Source: Vombatus ursinus
Lineage: Eukaryota > Chordata > Mammalia > Diprotodontia > Vombatidae
Assembly (NCBI RefSeq): GCF_900497805.2
Contig: NW_020954610.1
Span: forward strand, 20,901,873 to 20,965,872
Direction of reading: 5' to 3'
Length of the DNA: 64,000 nucleotides
In this document: positions 22,870 through 33,699 of the stretch, in pieces
Layout of the letters: each line of letters opens with the position of its first letter
Position numbering within the stretch: position 1 is the first letter of the stretch
Program-made: the position numbers and the translations under genes
Notes under the pieces: generated by a model
What the model saw: the letters and a program-made list of their open reading frames with translations, nothing else
The model's database searches: none
What the model was told of the DNA's origin: nothing

Positions 22870-23548
22870 TTTTACCCTTCTGGTTCTAAGTCCTCAGGAC
22901 AGTTTTCCTCTATCATTTCTTGAAAGATGCTGTGCAGGCTCTTTTTCTGATCATGGCTTCCAGGTAGACCAAAAATTCTTAAATTATATCTCCTGGGTCT
23001 ATTTTCCAGGTCAGTTGATTTTCCAATGAGGGATTTTACATTTTCTTCTATTTTTTCATTCTTTTGATTTTATTTGACTGATTCCTGATTTCTCCTATCA
23101 TCATTAGCTTCCACTTGCCCAATTTTAATTTTTAAAGAATTGTTTTCTTCAGTTGCTTTTTCTACCTCCTTTTCCATTTGGCCAATTCTACTTTTTAAGG
23201 AGTTGTTTTGTTCAGTGTACTTTTTTTTTCCATTTTGCCAATTCTACTTTTTAAGGAGTTATTTTCTATAGTTATTTTTTGTCCTTCCTTTTCTAAGTTG
23301 TTGACTCTTTCTTGCAAACCTCTTATTCCTTTTACCAGTTTTTCTTCTACCTCTCTTACTTAACTTTTAAAATCCTTCTTCAGCTCTTCCAAGAAGGCCT
23401 TTTAGGCTTGAGACCAGGTCGTATAACCCCTTAAGGTTTCAGATTTGGGTATATTGACAATGTCCTCTTCTGTCTTTGTGTTTTGATCTTCCCTGTCACC
23501 ATAATAGTTCTCTATGGTCAGTGTTTTTCTTTGTTCTTTTTTGCTCAT
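22870..23548 (-). pseudogene. L1 ORF1 with its C-terminal domain deleted
   Basis: Start ATG at 23548 (MSKKEQRKTLTIENYYGDRE on the minus strand), then a coiled-coil-rich region and the beginning of the RRM (LENRPRRYNLRIFGLPGSHD near 22950-23010). After a CACTGATCACCTGATGCAAA stretch it jumps directly to inter-ORF text (GGTAAATTACATCGCATG). About 110 residues present in the HAL1 ORF1s (from PPERDPQRKTPRNI to the stop) and part of the spacer are missing here. Confidence 0.65.
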
Positions 23549-24274
23549 GGTATTTGCTTTTTTCTTCACTTTTAAAGTTGATCTCTACTTTTGGAGCACT
23601 GTCTCAAGCTTCTTGTGCTGGGGGATAGGGGCTTTGTTACTGACTTTGTGTGTGGGGACCTTAGGTGATGGCAACGGGAGGCTGTAGGGGTTTTGTAGCT
23701 TACCTGGTGCAGATCTGGAGCTGGTGGTGGTGGCTGGTGTGTGCTGAGGCCAGGTGGGGTTTTTCTGTGTTTCCCTACAGTTACACTGAAGCTCATGGGG
23801 TGGGGCATGTGGGTGGTCTGGCCAACCCTCCTCACCCGGGGCTGCGCTACAGTACAGTTAGGTTTAACTGCTGTCTATGAGCTCATGTGATGGCTCTCTG
23901 AGCTGGCATCTGACATTTCCCCTCACTCTGCCAAGGCACGTGAGTATTGGGGGGGAGGGTAACCTGGTGGTGGCATTTGCCTGCTCCATAACCCTCAGGC
24001 TCTGGATCTCCCACTGGAGTGTTGAGGTGGGTCTTGCTCATGGCTTGCTGGGATACCTTCAGTCCTGCACTGGTCCCCTTCAACCACAGCAAGAAGGAGC
24101 TTTTCTGCTAATCCCCCAAGCCTCCTGAGCTAAAGGACTTCTGCACTCTGTTCTTTGGTGGGCTCCACTGTTCCATGATTCTTTGCTAGGGTGATAATCT
24201 CAGGATTTTTCAAGGTCAACAAGGGAGGGTGAGAGAGACTCACTGTTCACTCCACCATCTTGGCTCCTGGAAGT

Positions 24275-24405
24275 CCTTATCTAATTTTTCTTGCTTTTTT
24301 CCCACTATGACTAATGCGGAAATACGTTTTTGCCACTTCACATGGATAATGGGAATCAAATTTCTTACCTTCTCAATGGGTAGGGGAGTAGCTAGAGAAA
24401 AATAA
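24275..24405 (+). mobile_element. Older L1 3' end, right half
   Basis: CCACTATGACTAATGCGGAA, CACTTCACATGGATAATGGG, TCTTACCTTCTCAATGGGTA: the remaining 3'UTR of the copy interrupted at 18385. Confidence 0.7.
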
Positions 24406-24439
24406 AAAAATTTCAAAAAGAAAATAATTTTCTTAAAGA

Positions 24440-24631
24440 AGAAAAAAGTTGCTGCCCTCAAGGAACTCACAAGCTAATGGGGAGACAAAAACAAATAAAT
24501 ATGTGCAAAGAGGTTATATGTGGAAAAAATAGAAAATAATTAAAAGAGAAAAGGCACTCACATTAAGAGGGTTGGGAAAGGCTTCCTGTAGGAGATAAAT
24601 CTTTAGTTAGGACTTAAAAAAAGCCAGGGAA
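24440..24631 (-). repeat. L2 LINE 3' end, antisense
   Basis: GCTGCCCTCAAGGAACTCAC, AAAGGCACTCACATTAAGAG, TTGGGAAAGGCTTCCTGTAG and a GACTTAAAAAAAGCCAGGG end. HAL1 copy A starts right after. Confidence 0.7.
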
Positions 24632-25397
24632 GGCAGAGCCAATATGGCAGAGGGAAAGCAGTGACTTGCTTGAGCTCTCCCCCAAACCCCTCCAAATACC
24701 TATAAAAAATGGCTCTAAACAAATTCTAAAGCAGCAGAACCCACAAAAAGGCAGAGTGAAACAAATTTCCAGCCAAAGACAGCCTTAATGGTTGATCGGA
24801 AAGGTATATCGCACCAGGCTGGGAGAGAAGCGTGGGGTGGCGTGGGCGTGCAGGCCACTGCGAACCTAGAGCAGGCCTCAGAGGACTGAATCGCAAGCAG
24901 CTATGGCGGTTTCCAGACTTCTTAACCTGCGAATGACAAAGCAACTTAGAAGGTCAGTTGGAAAAGTCTGTGACTGTGGTGGGAGAAGGAGCTACGTCTC
25001 AGCCACCCCCAGGGCCGAGGCTGTTTCCTGAGCTTCTGGCCCACAGACTGAGGGGGAATCAAGTGGCTGATAAGAGGGGGATTGCAGGGTTCTCTTTGCC
25101 AGTGCTGAGGCAGGAATCTTTTGCTTTACTGGTGCTTGGATCTAGGTCACAGTTCTGAGGGATGGTCCTGGGGCAAGGAGGAATGCTGATGTGGTGAAGC
25201 TTGTTGTGGCGGTGGAGAGAAAACACCTCTCTCCCCTTATCATACCACCTTGTAAGAACTGAAAATTTTCAGGTCCCTAGAAGTATCTCTGAAAACAGCT
25301 GTACAAACCCCCAAAGCTTAGGACAGCACATTTTCCACATTGGAAGCAGAATTTTACCTTAAAAAAGAGTTTAAAACTCAAGTAATTGGCCAGGATC

Positions 25398-26467
25398 ATG
25401 AGTAAGCACTGCAAAAAGAGTCAGACTATATTATCTTACTTTGGTGACAAAGAAGATCAAAACATACAACCAGAAGAAGACAAGGAAGCCAAAGCTCCTA
25501 CACCCAAAGCCTCCAAGAAGAATATAAATCAGTCCAAGGCCTTGGAAGAGCTCAAAAGGGATTTTGAGAAGCAAGTAAAAGAAGCAGAGGAAAAACTGAG
25601 AGTTCTGCAAGAAAATCATGAAAAACAAGTCAACAGCTTGCTAAAGGAAATCCAAAAAAATACTGAAGAAAATAACACCTTAAAAAATAGCCTAACCCAA
25701 ATGGCAAAAGAGGTCCAAAAAGCCAATGAGAAGAATGCCCTAAAAAACAAAATTGGTCAAATGGAAAAGGAAGTCCAAAAGATTACTGAAGAAAATACTT
25801 CCTTAAAAATTAGAACAGAGCAATTGGAAGGTAGTGACTTTATGAGAAATCAAGACACTGTAAAACAAATCCAAAAGAATGAAAAATTAGAAAACAATGT
25901 GAAATATCTCATTGGAAAAACAACTGACCTGGAAAATAGATCCAGGAGAGAGAATTTAAAAATTATTGGACTATCTGAAAGCCATGATAAAAAAAAGAAG
26001 AGCCTAGACATCACCTTTCAAGAAGTTCTCAAGGAAAACTGCCCTGATATTTTAGAACCAGAGGGAAAATAGAAATTGAAAGAATCCACCAATCTCCTCC
26101 TGAAAGAGATCCCCAAAGGAAAACTCCTAGGAATATTGTAGTCAAATTCCAGAGTTCCCAGGTCAAGAAGAAAATATTACAAGCAGCCAGAAAGAAACAA
26201 TTCAAGTATTGTGGAAACACAATCAGGATAACACAAGATTTAGCAGCTTCTACATTAAGAGACCACAAGGCATGGAATATAAAATTCTGGAGGGCTAAGG
26301 AGATAAGATTACAACCAAGAATCACCTACCCAGCAAAACTGAGTATAATCCTTCAGGGGAAAAAATGGTCATTCAGTGAAATAGAGGACTTTCAAGCATT
26401 CTTGATGAAAAGACCAGAGCTGAATAGAAAATTTGACTTTCAAATACAAGACTCAAGTGGAACATGA
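25398..26467 (+). pseudogene. HAL1-A ORF1 protein (L1 ORF1p-like), one frame break
   Basis: L1 ORF1p is an RNA-binding, trimer-forming chaperone of the L1 particle in the cytoplasm. The frame from ATG 25398 (MSKHCKKSQTILSYFGDKED) is open to 26072: an N-terminal tail, a long Lys/Glu-rich coiled coil (residues about 45-165, heptad-like EEKLRVLQENHEKQVNSLLK) and the start of the RRM (LENRSRRENLKIIGLSES). The C-terminal part continues in another frame (IHQSPPERDPQRKTPRN, then FKYCGNTIRITQDLAASTLR) to a stop at 26467. Comparison with copy B (GAGGGTAAAATAG against GAGGGAAAATAG) suggests that a single base lost at about 26066 causes the break. Mended length would be near 356 residues, like other L1 ORF1ps. 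The apparent upstream start at 25386 uses TTG and is not needed. Confidence 0.85.
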
Positions 26468-26593
26468 AGAGGTAAACAGGAAAGAGAAAATCATAAGAGA
26501 CTTATTAAGGTTGAACTGTTTACATTCCTGCATGGAAAGATGATATTTGTAACTCATGAGACCTTTGTCAATATTAGGGTAGTTGGAGGGAAA

Positions 26594-26682
26594 AAATTAT
26601 ATGTATATATATATATATATATGTACACACACACACACACACATATATATATGTATGCATGTATGTATGTATATAGATAGAG
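26594..26682. repeat. Compound (TA)n/(AC)n/(ATGT)n microsatellite in HAL1-A
   Basis: About 130 bp beyond the ORF1 stop. The sister element has a microsatellite at the same distance (46738). Confidence 0.85.
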
Positions 26683-27539
26683 GGCACATGGTGAGTTGAA
26701 AATGAGGGGTCATAGCTGGAGAATAAAATTCAGGGGTGAGAGAGGATTATACTAGGAGAAGGAGAAAGGGAGAGCTAGAAAAGGGTAAATTATCTCACAA
26801 AAACAGAAAAGAAAAGGTTCTTACAGTGGAGGGGAACCAGGGGAAGGTGAAAAGGAATGAGTGAATCTTATTCCCATATGATTTGACTTAAGGAGGGAAT
26901 AACATACACACTCAATTGGGTATGGAAATCTGTCTTACCCTACAAGAAAATGAGGGGAAGGGGACAAGAGAGTAGGCAGATGATAGAAAGGAGGGCAGAT
27001 TGGGAAAGGGGGTAATCAGAAGCAAATACTTCTGAGGAGAGACAGGGTCAAAAGAAAGAATAGAATAAATGGGGGAGGGCAAGATAAGATTAAGGGAAAT
27101 AGAGTTAGTTTTTCACAGCATGTCTACTATGGAAGTGTTTTGCATAACTGCACATGTATAACCTACATTGAGTTGTTTGCCTTTTCAATGAGGGTGGGTG
27201 AGGAGGGAGGAAGGAAGGGAAACATTTTGGAACACAAAGTTTTAAAAACACATGTTTAAAAAAAGTATTTTCACATGCAACTGGGAAAACAGAAATACAA
27301 GAAATGGGGTACAGAAATCTATCCTGCCCTACAGGAAAATAGAAGGGGAAGGGGATAAGAGAAGGGGGGGAGAGATAGAAGGGAAGGCAGACTAGGGGAA
27401 GGGGTATTCAGAATGCATGCCATCTTGGGGTGGGGGGAGGGGCAAAATGGGGTGAAAATTTGGAACTCAAAATCTTGTGGAAATAAATGTCAAAAACTAA
27501 AAATAAATAAATTTATTAATAAAAAATAAAAAAAATTTG

Positions 27540-27965
27540 CACATCTCTGATTATTAATGGAGTAACTATTTTTTCAGTATTGATGGTTTTTTGTTTCCTT
27601 TTTGAAATTTTTTTATGATCTTTTGATCTTTTATGTATTGTGAGCTGAGAGCTCCTTCATAAAATTGTAATAATCCCTTATACGTTTTAGATGTCAAGTT
27701 TTTGTCTGTCATATTTGCTATAGATGTTTCCCTCATCTGCTATTTTATTTAAATATAATCAAGTACATTTTTCTTGTTCCCAATAATTTCTTCTTTTTAA
27801 AAGAGAAAAAAATCAGTTGTACTCCTCAATTGAGATAAATATTCTTCCATTTCTTTCTATCTTTTCTTGCTTTTAAATTTTTTTATATCTATAATACAAC
27901 TAGAATTTACTGAGGCATTATGATGTGAATTATATGTGCAAATTCATTCCTGGAAAATGGCAAGT
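27540..27965 (-). mobile_element. Ancient L1 ORF2 C-terminal fragment, antisense
   Basis: The order of blocks (GATTATTAATGGAGTAACTA, AGAGCTCCTTCATAAAATTG, GATGTCAAGTTTTTGTCTGT, TATTTAAATATAATCAAG) parallels the reversed ORF2 end of the 18.4-kb L1 (19260-19560) but is far more diverged. Confidence 0.5.
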
Positions 27966-29204
27966 GAATTGCCCACAAACACATTTGTGGGGGGACATAA
28001 AGATCAGAGTAGAGTATATGTCATACCTCTGCCCTAGACAAAGAGTGAAACATTTCTTTTAGTCTTTGGAGCTGGAGGAGCAAGTGTTGAGAATATCATC
28101 CCTCTGCATCTCCCATCTACCCCTTAGCTTAGGTTACATTTTCAAATGCATTTTTTTGAGAAGTTTTCATTTACTTTATCCCTTTTCTTTTCATCCCCTC
28201 ATCTAGTTTAAATGCTCGAGTATCATTCATAAGCTATACCCTTACTTGTTGCTTCCCAATTCTATTTATGTTCCTCAGAGGTAAAGTTTCTCAGGCACCC
28301 TCTACAATCTCTTTTCTATGTTATTGCACATATAGGTTTTCATTCCATCCTCTCACCCCTAGTGTATTCATTTTTATTTTATTTTAGCATTCCTTTGGGG
28401 GTTTTATGCCTTGCTTCAGTCTTTGAAAATGGTAATTCATGAAGGAAATTGTGTTATATGGTAGAAATCACTCTTAATCCTTAGTCACTCTGGTCTGACC
28501 CACTGCCTTTCTCAGATCATCTAAGGTAGATCATCTTATCTCTTGTTCTATATATCCCCTACCATTTTGGATACTGGCTACCTCAGGTAATCCTCCTGGG
28601 ATAGAATGCAATCCTGGGAAGCACAAACCTTGTTTAGAGAAGATGACCTCTTATTATGCCCATTCTTCAACTCAAAGCCCGTTATAGGTTGAGTTCTGAC
28701 TTTCAGCAAGACCTAGGAAAGGACCCCCCAACCTTCATTCTAGGAACAATCTTAACTTGTGATCCTCCAATCCCAGAACTCCATTGTTTTTCATCTGATT
28801 CCCTCATAGCACTTCACTCTTGTTGAGAGATTAATGGAATCAGGATCCTTCAAAATTCACTGTTAAGATAGAAAGCTTGTGTATTCTCACTTCCCTTTTG
28901 CATCTTATCTCCTCTCTCTCCCCTCCAGCAAATTCAGTTGTGCAATTCCTTTCACAAAAATAATAATTTCTTTACAGCAGTATAGTGGTAATTCCCAGAA
29001 TTTTAATTTAGCTTTCCCTTATTCTCTTCTGGTTCTTTAAAAATCCCTTAAATCTTTAGATTCTTAGATCCTTTTTGTCTCTCCTTGTTCTCCTTGTTCC
29101 CTCCTGCTTTTGTTTACCCTTTTTTAATGTGAGAAAATTGGTTTAAGTGTTCAGTATTTTTTCTATATAATTGTTGTTATTTACTTTTCTTCTTTATTTA
29201 GTTA
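27966..29204. other. Unassigned DNA
   Basis: About 1.2 kb, moderately AT-rich, with no repeat or coding signal that I recognise. Confidence 0.3.
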
Positions 29205-29353
29205 TTTATTTTTGAGGGGTGAGGCAGTTGGGGTTAAGTGACTTGCTCAGGGTCACACAGCTAGTATGTCAAATGTCTATGGTCACATTTGAACTCAGGT
29301 CCTCCTGACTCCAGAGCCAGTGTTCTATCTACTGCATCACCTAGCTGCCCCTC
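29205..29353 (-). repeat. tRNA-derived marsupial SINE, antisense, full length
   Basis: TTGGGGTTAAGTGACTTGCT, CAGGGTCACACAGCTAGTAT, TTGAACTCAGGTCCTCCTGA and GCATCACCTAGCTGCCCCTC: reversed from tail to head. Confidence 0.85.
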
Positions 29354-29714
29354 TTATTTCCTTTTCTTTTGCTCTTCTCATCTGCAATATTCGATATATG
29401 CATGTTCTGTTTACCTTTGAGTATCAGTTTGCATTGCTTTTGTAGGAATGACTCAAATGTCTCTTTCTTTCGGAAGGCACATCTTTTCTCACCAATGATC
29501 AGGGTCCTCTTTGCAGATCATATTATCTTGGGTTACAGTTAGAGTTCCTTTGCTTTCTGAATTCTCTTATTCAATGCTTTTGTTTCACTTCTCTTGGTTG
29601 AAGAATAATCCTGAGTTATTCAAGTTGTAATTCCTTCATAGCTGAAGTTTGTCTTTCTGGATGCATAAAAACTTGTGGTGTAACATTGAAATTTTAAAAA
29701 TCTCATCATAAATT

Positions 29715-29885
29715 GAGAATCATAAGAAACTTTAAAGCCTGACTAGTCAAACTAACATCTTTATTTTACAACCAAGAATACTGACACTCAAAGAAATAAG
29801 GTAATTTGCTGAAGGTAGCAATCTGAGATTTGAATTGCCACCTTCTGTGCTTTCCTCAGTGTACCAAATTGCTGCCCTTGAGCTT
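29715..29885 (-). repeat. MIR-type SINE, antisense
   Basis: TTTTACAACCAAGAATACTG, AGGTAATTTGCTGAAGGTAG, GAGATTTGAATTGCCACC and CCAAATTGCTGCCC. Diverged. Confidence 0.5.
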
Positions 29886-30379
29886 TATGCTTTAGAGTTT
29901 AAAGCATGGGATTTGTCTTGAGTTGCAATGTACGGATTCAGTAAATCAGTATTTTGTTGTCTGTGTTCTAAAATTCTAGGCAGTTCTTCTATATTATATC
30001 CAGCAGTATAATATTCAGATTCTTTGTTTTATTATGAACTGGAATACCTACTGCCTCCAATGTCAGTAACTTTGACATAATGAATTTATATCTTACTATA
30101 AAGTTATTACTTATTACTTATGTTTTGCCAAGATTTTTTTACCCAGTTGTATATTTTGAATTCTGAATCTTTTAGTCTTTAATTTCAAATGTTTGTTTTT
30201 TTGGAAGGATTCTCCATTGTGCATTCTAGGTTTTTATCAACTTTCTTCCTTCATTTTACATTAGGCACTCTGATTTCTGATCCAATTTCAATCTAACATC
30301 TTGCAAAAGTTTTATTTCTATTGTGAATCATCCTGAATTTCTTGCCTTTATTCAATAATCTCTGAGGGATCCAGAAGAT
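29886..30379. other. Unassigned DNA
   Basis: AT-rich; some similarity in style to reversed L1 ORF2 (ACTATAAAGTTATTAC, TTTTTTTGGAAGG) but nothing specific. Confidence 0.3.
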
Positions 30380-30600
30380 TTCCTCCCTCTCTGCCTCCAT
30401 TTCTTCCCCTTCCTTCTTTCCTTTCTTCTTTCTTTTCTTCCTTCCATTCTTCTTTTCCTCCTTCTTTCCTTCCTTTCTCCCTTCTTTCTATGATCTTTCT
30501 TTCCTCTTTTTTTCTTTCTTTCTTTTTCCTTTTTTTCCTCTGCCTCTCTCTCTCTGATTCACTGTCTCTGTTTCTCTCTGTGTCACTACTTTTAACTTCC
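30380..30600 (-). repeat. Polypurine tail (CT-rich on +) of 7SL pseudogene 1
   Basis: About 220 bp almost entirely C and T on +, i.e. A/G on minus, lying directly at the 3' side of the 7SL pseudogene. Probably a decayed and expanded poly-A tail. Confidence 0.6.
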
Positions 30601-30615
30601 TCTCTTTGAAATTAT

Positions 30616-30802
30616 CTCCCTATCTCATCCAGGCTGAAAGTATAAAGGCCACTCATGGACCTGATCCCAATACTAATTGGAACAGAAGTTTTGACCTGCT
30701 TTATTTCTCAATGTGGGTCAGTTCATCTCTTCTCAAGTTATTTGGTGGTCCTCTTCCTGCAGAAGATTCACCGTATTGGTACTACTTTTAATATGGACAC
30801 CC
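30616..30802 (-). ncRNA. 7SL (SRP) RNA pseudogene 1, 5' truncated or diverged
   Basis: Read on + it follows reversed 7SL RNA: CTATCTCATCCAGGCTGAAA (7SL has TGTTGCCCAGGCTGGAGT), GGACCTGATCCCAATACTAA, GAAGTTTTGACCTGCTTTAT, TGTGGGTCAGTTCATCTC, TTTGGTGGTCCTCTTCC, TTCACCGTATTGGTAC and ATATGGACACC. 7SL is the RNA scaffold of the signal recognition particle. The S-domain is recognisable, but with many substitutions and no promoter expectation, so it is a retrocopy. Homology to the 5' Alu domain beyond 30803 is doubtful. Confidence 0.75.
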
Positions 30803-31669
30803 AGGTGACTTTAGTCTTAGTGAAGCTTGGGTCCTTTTTGGTTCTTTACCCTTCCTTATGCCAGTGCTCCATAGAACCCAGGGGCTACATAACCTTAGCC
30901 TAATCATGTTGTTGTGAGAGAATTGGGGTGGCAGCAAAAGGGGAGTCTCAGTTAATACCCAGCCTAGAATAAATTCCATTACTGATACATGGGAAACTTC
31001 TCTGACAGTTAATAGGATAACTGAAGTATTTTCAGTAGCTAAGGCAGCAAAGGGAGATACAGGTTGCTATTTCCTTACCAAAAGAAATCAACCAGTTTCT
31101 GGGGATCTCTAATACTCCTGTTCTTCACTTTATTTTTCTAGCAATTATCCACTTCAATGGAACCACTTACCACTGAGCATTCCTTTCCCTTAAACCCAAT
31201 TTTCTGTCCAATTTTATGATGTGATCTCTGCAAGCTTGGCTCTACCATCAACTATATTCCAGATGGGGTCTTTCTTAGTGTCCCTATGCAATGTCAAGCT
31301 ATAGTGATGGACAGGCCTGCCCTTCAATGTGAGGGTCAACAACTTCTGGATTCCCTTATAAGGTGGCAAATGAACCTCCTTTCTAACAAAGAACCCATGG
31401 CTTACCATGGTCATCAATGGACAGGTCATTAAAGACAGTCTCTGTCACCACAGACAACACTAAATCACTGACAAGAATTCCTAAATATCCATTGAAGCCC
31501 CAATTGGAAGAGAAAATATAGCCCATAATATTCTCTGATAGTGCAAGGCAAGCTCTTCTCTTCGTGTCAGTCCTTGCAACACCCCTATTGTCCCAGTCAG
31601 GAGGACAACTGCTAAAGAATGGAGTTTTGACTAAGATTTCTGTGAAACTGACTACTCAAAGCTCCAGTT
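30803..31669. other. Unassigned DNA with one unrecognised minus-strand open stretch
   Basis: At 31214-31429 the minus strand is open for 71 codons, including RKEVHLPPYKGIQKLLTL and LHRDTKKDPIWNIVDGRAKL, which look protein-like in composition. I do not recognise the family. It may be a processed pseudogene piece or an old retroelement. Confidence 0.3.
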
Positions 31670-31880
31670 ATAAATTGCTGGCCTGAAAACCTGGTAAACC
31701 TGGATTCAGATCCCATCTCTGACACATTGACTCTGTAACATTATACAAGTTACTTAATTTTTCAGTGCCCTAGGAAACTAAAATTATATAAGCTGCAGAA
31801 AAGATGCTGACCTACACTAATAGAGGGAGTTTCCTCATCTTAGAATTCCCTATAACAAAAAAATCACAATTCCAGTCTCT
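31670..31880 (+). repeat. THER1/MIR-family SINE, sense
   Basis: CTGGATTCAGATCCCATCTC, ACAAGTTACTTAATTTTTCA, TAGAGGGAGTTTCCTCATCT and GAATTCCCTATAACAAAA. The 3' part is the THER1-type tail. Confidence 0.6.
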
Positions 31881-33559
31881 ACTGTATCTGTAACTATCTC
31901 TGTCACTCTTTCTTTCTGTTTTTCCCCAGTAATGACTCATTTCTCTGTGATACAGCTCTGCACAGCTTTTTTTTTCAATGACCCTCTCTACCAGGACAAA
32001 TAGAACCAACATGGAACTCCCTGTCCCAAGGCTTTCACGAATACTAATATTACTTGAGACACGTACTGGAGCAAGAATTAGCTGATGTCATGTTCCTCCA
32101 TAAATATATTTGTATTCAAGTATACACGTGACTTCCTTTTGTCCAGGAGTACTTCCAGAGAGAACTTTCTTGTATTATTGAGTTTTCTAGTGAAAAATAG
32201 CAATAATGGTCTCAAAGAAAAAAAAAATTCCAAACTCTGCCTCACTGCCATGAACTCTTATGCAAAATGTAATGCAAAATCATTTCTTCTATCAGGGAAT
32301 GGAGGGAAAGGGTTCAGATGATCCTCCACTTCTTAAGGTGCACAACATAAAGGCAACTGAGAACTTCCCTGAGGCATTTGGTTTATTGCAAATGGTGGAT
32401 TTGAGGTTTCTCTGACACAGACAAACCCATGTAGGAAATAATTCACAAGTATAATATGATAGTGTCAATAAATCTTTACTTGCTGCAATTCTTTCCATGA
32501 TATTTAATTCCTGTAGTTTCTATAGCTCTGACACCTGATGGGCAGCCTACATCCTGCTTTATAAGCTCATGTGGATAGAGAAGAGAAGACCACAAAAACT
32601 CAAAGAATGCCTGAGGTGGCAAGCCAAATATCCATATAGGCCTGAGGAGTCTTTGTTCTATGAATGCTGTTCCCACTTGGAAAAGTCCTGCCATGGTGTC
32701 CTAGGTGAGATAACCATTCACTCCTAAAAATCCCCTTTTAATATTTGGAGTTGGTTGCCAAACATCTCAGTCGGGATAAAAAATGTTTAAATAATATGTA
32801 ATAGACCCAATCATATTTTTTTTTGCTTATGTAGTGCTATAGTTAATAATTGTCTGTGCAAGATGACTGGCATGACAGGAGACAAGTCAAAGGACTGATT
32901 AATGTTGCTCTGATTTGATCAAGAAATAAGATGCATCACTAAAATGGTGCCAGGGTGTTGACATAAAAGAGAAGTGGTTGTAAAAGTCATTAAGGTAGGA
33001 GGCCATTTTAGGTAAAATGCCTGCCAGAGGGCCTATATACATATTCCTTGTGCCAGCTTATAAGAAATGCAATATTAATTAGCCAATCAATTCACTGTAT
33101 TACGTACTGTAGTTCTATAAGTACGTTTCTGATTCTCCAATCAGGGAATTTCTGCACAGGGAAAGAGCTTCTGACCTGTGGGATAAACTTAGTACTTAAC
33201 AAGTTTTTGTCTCCCAGAGTCAGAATTTGACAACGTTACCACTGACTTAAAATTCCACAAGGGAATTCAGCTGAGAAGGAATAGGAAATTCTCAAAAATG
33301 AACTAATGACACAAAGAAGCAATTCTAAGGAGGAAAAAAGGAGAATGTCGTCTAAAAGTGACTCCATGGAATTAATTGTAGAACACAGATTTTTAAAAGA
33401 CATCTATAGAAGGTAGAACAAGGGAAGGTAATGAATTAATGCGAATTGTCTTCTAGAACTACTGTCAGGATTGATAAAGTTCAAAATGAGCTGGAACTAT
33501 CGTGGAATGCCAAAAAACACAAAAAAAGATCAGCTGTTTTACTGTTTTGTTATTGAAAA
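31881..33559. other. Unassigned DNA
   Basis: No element or gene that I can name across about 1.7 kb. A GTCAATAAATCTTTACTTGC stretch at 32464 could be an LTR polyadenylation region, but no paired ends were found. Confidence 0.3.
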
Positions 33560-33699
33560 GAGGAGGATAAATGGAGGATAGGACTTTTAAAGCCCAGGTA
33601 AGCAAGGAAACAGTAATCCAGCACCAATTTGCTCTCATTAAGCATGAGTAAGCATGCTAAGCCGAAGAATACTAAATGAACTAGCAAATATGACGGCTG

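Larger units (their letters stand above)
18386..24274 (-). mobile_element. Near full-length L1 LINE, minus strand, inactivated
   Basis: Low-coordinate end is the reversed 3'UTR (TTTATTTTTAGTTTTCAACA), followed by reversed ORF2 (about 18650-22530), the purine-rich inter-ORF spacer (about 22530-22860), ORF1 (about 22870-23548) and the GC-richer 5'UTR ending CACCATCTTGGCTCCTGG at 24250-24268. About 5.9 kb, the usual L1 length. It sits between CTTACTTGATTTTT (18371) and CTTATCTAATTTTT (24275), a diverged target duplication (11 of 14). Many stops. Confidence 0.85.
24632..27537 (+). mobile_element. HAL1 (half-L1) retroelement, copy A
   Basis: Begins with the L1-type 5' head (GAGCCAATATGGCAGAGGG), a 5'UTR of about 760 bp, ORF1 (25398-26467), the inter-ORF spacer, and then passes near 27108 straight into L1 3'UTR text (CACATGTATAACCTACATTG) with no ORF2. 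A second spacer piece (27300 on) and a second 3' end (GGAACTCAAAATCTTGTGG, about 27470) close it in an A/T-rich tail. Such ORF1-only L1 derivatives are known in mammals as HAL1. ORF1 is nearly open, so this copy is not among the oldest here. Confidence 0.8.

Noticed and set aside
23572-24128. Open frames of 69-87 codons on both strands at 23.6-24.1 kb
   Set aside because: They are in the GC-richer 5'UTR of the minus-strand L1, which is non-coding in this family as far as can be seen.
32460-32560. Possible LTR polyadenylation region (GTCAATAAATCTTTACTTGC)
   Set aside because: No paired TG...CA ends, no target duplication and no similarity to the other LTRs here.
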